A stretch of 7,679 nucleotides of DNA, from NCBI GenBank assembly GCA_018820745.1, contig JAHJNP010000092.1, positions 1 to 7,679 of the forward strand. The letters run 5' to 3'. This stretch comes from Gammaproteobacteria bacterium. GTDB lineage: Bacteria; Pseudomonadota; Gammaproteobacteria; Burkholderiales; Thiobacillaceae. Shown here piece after piece: positions 5,392 through 7,679 of the stretch; positions within the stretch are counted from its first letter, which is position 1, and every line of letters starts with the position of its first letter. A program made the translations under genes and the position numbers. The notes under the pieces were generated by a model, which made no database searches, was not told the origin of the DNA, and saw only the letters and a program-made list of their open reading frames with translations.

Positions 5392-6624
5392 TCATGCAGT
5401 CGCTTCGGCGACCTGGTTGGCCCAGGACATGGCCTCGATTTCTGCCATGGTCAGACCCGGCAGCGACAGGCCGCCGCATTGCGCCAGCAGGGAAAGCGTG
5501 TGGTCGAGGTCGGAATGCTCGACGCTTTCGACCAGCCGCAACAAGGCGCCCATTTCGCCTTCCCGTTGCAGCAGCGCGGCGGCCAGGCGCTCGCTCAGGC
5601 CCAGCTCGCCGACGATGTCGGCCAGCGGCCTGTCTATGAGGCTGTCGATCAGCGACAGAATCCCGGCCATGAACGCTTCGTCGCAGAAATCGGCACTGCG
5701 CTGTTGTTTTCCGGCCAGCAGTTCCATCATCCTGCCGCGCGTGGCGGCCAGCAACAGCAGCGGGCTGGGATACGGCGCGCCGGCCTGCAGGGTGAACATA
5801 AGCAGCTGCAGCCAGCGTTGCAGCTGTTTGCGACCCAGCACCATGATCGCCTGCGAAACCGAGGCAATGCTGTGCCTGACGCCGCTGGCGACCGAGTTCA
5901 CCAGACGCATCAGGTTGTAGGTCAGGCTGGGGTGCTGTTTGAATACCTGTTCGATCTGCTGCGTGTCGGCATCGCGCAGCACCAGTCCCAGCAACTGGGT
6001 GAGCGCCATCAGGGCGGGGTCGGCGCGCCTGGCGGAAAGCACCGTGGGGCGCGCGAAGTAATAGCCCTGGAACAGGTCGAAGCCGAGCGCATGGCAAAAG
6101 GCGGCCTGCTCGGCACTGTCGACCTTTTCGGCCACCAATTTCACCGGCCATTGTTTCAACTGGCTGACCGCCGCCCGCAGTTCATTCTGGGTGTGCAGCA
6201 ACAAATCCACCTTGACGATGTCGACCAGCGCCAGCAGCGGGCGGTGGCTGTCGGCGAATACAAAGTCGTCCAGTGCCAGCATGAAGCCTTCCTGCTTGAG
6301 CGCGCGGCAACGTTCGACCACCACTTCGGTGACGATGATGGTTTCGAGCAGCTCCAGCACCACCTGCGATTTGGGCAGCAATTCCACCAGGTCCGACAGC
6401 AGCATGTCGGCGCTGACGTTGATGAATCCAAGTTGCTCGCCCAGCACGGCCTGCACGCCCATCTCGCTGAACGCGTGATGGATCACGCTGGCGGTCGCCT
6501 GCATGTCGTCGGTGACGGCCGCGCTGGTGGTGTTGGCGGAACGGAACAGCAGCTCGTAGGCGACGATGCGCTGGTCGCGGTCGAGAATCGGCTGGCGACC
6601 GAGGAAAATGTCCTGGGTGGTCAT
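5392..6624 (-). CDS. EAL-HDOD signal transduction protein, YuxH type
   Basis: This 410-residue cytoplasmic protein has an N-terminal EAL-like domain (about 5-200, opening FLGRQPILDRDQRIVAYELL) and a C-terminal HDOD domain (about 203-400), the architecture of the YuxH family (COG3434). The EAL signature reads ELL (Glu24). Positions matching known EAL metal and catalytic residues are mostly kept: Asn69, Glu91, Asp119-Asp120, Lys138, Glu166 and Gln186. The loop after the Asp pair is FVFADSHRPL instead of FGTGYSS, and this loss usually goes with lost c-di-GMP hydrolysis, so a c-di-GMP sensor or protein-interaction role is more likely. The start is ATG 6624, one base after the ubiD stop, with GGGA about eight bases upstream; a longer frame extends upstream but is only the antisense-frame extension into ubiD. 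It is probably translated with ubiD and followed by the PyrR-like gene. Confidence 0.93.
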   Translation of the reverse strand: MTTQDIFLGRQPILDRDQRIVAYELLFRSANTTSAAVTDDMQATASVIHHAFSEMGVQAVLGEQLGFINVSADMLLSDLVELLPKSQVVLELLETIIVTEVVVERCRALKQEGFMLALDDFVFADSHRPLLALVDIVKVDLLLHTQNELRAAVSQLKQWPVKLVAEKVDSAEQAAFCHALGFDLFQGYYFARPTVLSARRADPALMALTQLLGLVLRDADTQQIEQVFKQHPSLTYNLMRLVNSVASGVRHSIASVSQAIMVLGRKQLQRWLQLLMFTLQAGAPYPSPLLLLAATRGRMMELLAGKQQRSADFCDEAFMAGILSLIDSLIDRPLADIVGELGLSERLAAALLQREGEMGALLRLVESVEHSDLDHTLSLLAQCGGLSLPGLTMAEIEAMSWANQVAEATA

Positions 6625-6625
6625 G

Positions 6626-7679
6626 CTACAGTCCCAGGTCGTTCCATAGTGCGTCGACGCGCGCCTTGACTGCCGCATCCATCTCGATCGGCGTGCCCCA
6701 TTCGCGGCTGGTTTCGCCCGGCCACTTGTTGGTGGCATCGATGCCCATCTTGCTGCCCAGCCCCGACACCGGGCTGGCAAAGTCGAGATAGTCGATCGGC
6801 GTGTTTTCCACCAGCAGGGTGTCGCGCGCCGGGTCGACGCGGGTGGTGAGCGCCCAGATGACTTCCTTCCAGTCGCGCACGTCGACGTCGTCGTCGGTGA
6901 CGATGATGAACTTGGTGTACATGAACTGGCGCAGGAAGCTCCACACGCCGAACATCACCCGCTTGGCGTGGCCGGGGTAGGCCTTCTTCATGGAGACCAC
7001 CGCCATGCGGTAGGAGCAGCCCTCGGGCGGCAGGTAGAAGTCGGTGATCTCCGGAAACTGCTTTTGCAAGAGCGGCACGGACACCTCGTTCAGCGCCACC
7101 CCGAGAATCGCCGGCTCGTCCGGTGGCTTGCCGGTGTAGGTGCTGTGGTAGATCGGATCGCGCCGCAGGGTGATGCGAAGGACGGTGAACACCGGGAAGG
7201 TTTCCTGCTCGTTATAGTAGCCGGTGTGGTCGCCGTACGGGCCTTCAAGCGCCGTCTCGCCAGGATGGATCACGCCTTCGAGCACGATCTCGGCGGACGC
7301 CGGCACCTGCAGGTCGCTGCCGAGGCACTTCACCACCTCGGTCTTGGCGCCGCGCAAGAGGCCGGCAAACTGGTATTCCGACAGCGAATCCGGCACCGGG
7401 GTGACCGCGCCGAGGGTGGTCGCCGGGTCGGCGCCGAGCGCCACCGCGACCGGAAACGGCTCACCCGGATGCGCCAGCGTGTGCTCGCGGAAATCCAGCG
7501 CGCCGCCGCGATGCGCCAGCCAGCGCATGATGAGCTTGTTGGGGCCGAGCACCTGCTGGCGGTATATGCCGAGGTTCTGCCGTTTCTTGTGCGGGCCGCG
7601 GGTCACCGTCAGCCCCCAGGTGATCAAAGGCGCCACGTCGCCCGGCCAGCAGTGCTGGATCAGCAGGCGGTTCAAGTCC
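6626..7679 (-). CDS. ubiD: 4-hydroxy-3-polyprenylbenzoate decarboxylase UbiD (partial, 5' end missing)
   Basis: UbiD removes the carboxyl group from 3-polyprenyl-4-hydroxybenzoate in ubiquinone synthesis, using prenylated FMN made by UbiX and a divalent metal. About 350 residues are visible; by alignment from memory with the E. coli enzyme, the first 140 or so lie beyond the right edge. Visible from the left of the protein: [28 protein letters not shown] (its Asn equals the metal ligand Asn175 in E. coli), RWLAHRGG (cofactor binding), LSEYQF (Glu equals metal ligand Glu241), [12 protein letters not shown] (Asp equals proton donor Asp290), [21 protein letters not shown], and [20 protein letters not shown]. 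All key residues are intact. The TTG near 7675 is internal, not a start. The gene ends at TAG 6628-6626, one base before the EAL-HDOD start. Confidence 0.97.
   Translation of the reverse strand, partial: DLNRLLIQHCWPGDVAPLITWGLTVTRGPHKKRQNLGIYRQQVLGPNKLIMRWLAHRGGALDFREHTLAHPGEPFPVAVALGADPATTLGAVTPVPDSLSEYQFAGLLRGAKTEVVKCLGSDLQVPASAEIVLEGVIHPGETALEGPYGDHTGYYNEQETFPVFTVLRITLRRDPIYHSTYTGKPPDEPAILGVALNEVSVPLLQKQFPEITDFYLPPEGCSYRMAVVSMKKAYPGHAKRVMFGVWSFLRQFMYTKFIIVTDDDVDVRDWKEVIWALTTRVDPARDTLLVENTPIDYLDFASPVSGLGSKMGIDATNKWPGETSREWGTPIEMDAAVKARVDALWNDLGL

Noticed and set aside
5332..6669. 445-codon open frame on the plus strand opposite the EAL-HDOD gene
   Set aside because: The product is Gln/His/Gly-rich with no recognisable fold, and the minus strand holds a clear two-domain protein in the same place.

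Overview
The window is about 7.7 kb of GC-rich, tightly packed chromosomal DNA. Gene content, high GC and protein similarities recalled from memory suggest a betaproteobacterium, possibly a Thiobacillus/Nitrosomonadales-type organism; the genus is inference. No RNA gene, CRISPR array, transposase gene or phage gene was found, and no stretch over 300 bases lacks a gene.

Left part, plus strand: the 3' end of a WbpP/TviC-type nucleotide-sugar 4-epimerase (surface polysaccharide synthesis) is followed by a likely hairpin terminator, then a 571-codon HDOD-GAF signalling protein. Next come dacB (periplasmic D-Ala-D-Ala carboxypeptidase/endopeptidase, PBP4 class), a 72-residue two-helix membrane protein that overlaps the dacB stop by 4 bases, and a small Trp-rich gene that appears broken by a one-base frameshift. 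That small gene also carries a 57-base palindromic insert.

Right part, minus strand (read from high to low coordinates): the 3' two thirds of ubiD (ubiquinone biosynthesis decarboxylase), then, after one base, an EAL-HDOD (YuxH-type) signalling protein, a PyrR-like phosphoribosyltransferase 31 bases further on, and, after about 100 bases, a YcfJ-type glycine-zipper envelope protein with its own strong ribosome binding site. The two gene sets converge near 4150.

Most of this is ordinary housekeeping and regulatory sequence. The least explained signal is a pair of short palindromic elements (about 3611-3658 and 3948-4004) in opposite orientations. They share a CACCCGC head, a GCAGG block and a two-tier hairpin, and both sit inside reading frames that they leave open. 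They look like diverged copies of one REP-like or small palindromic mobile repeat: one seems to have given DacB a new C-terminal tail, the other splits a Trp-Trp pair in the small gene.
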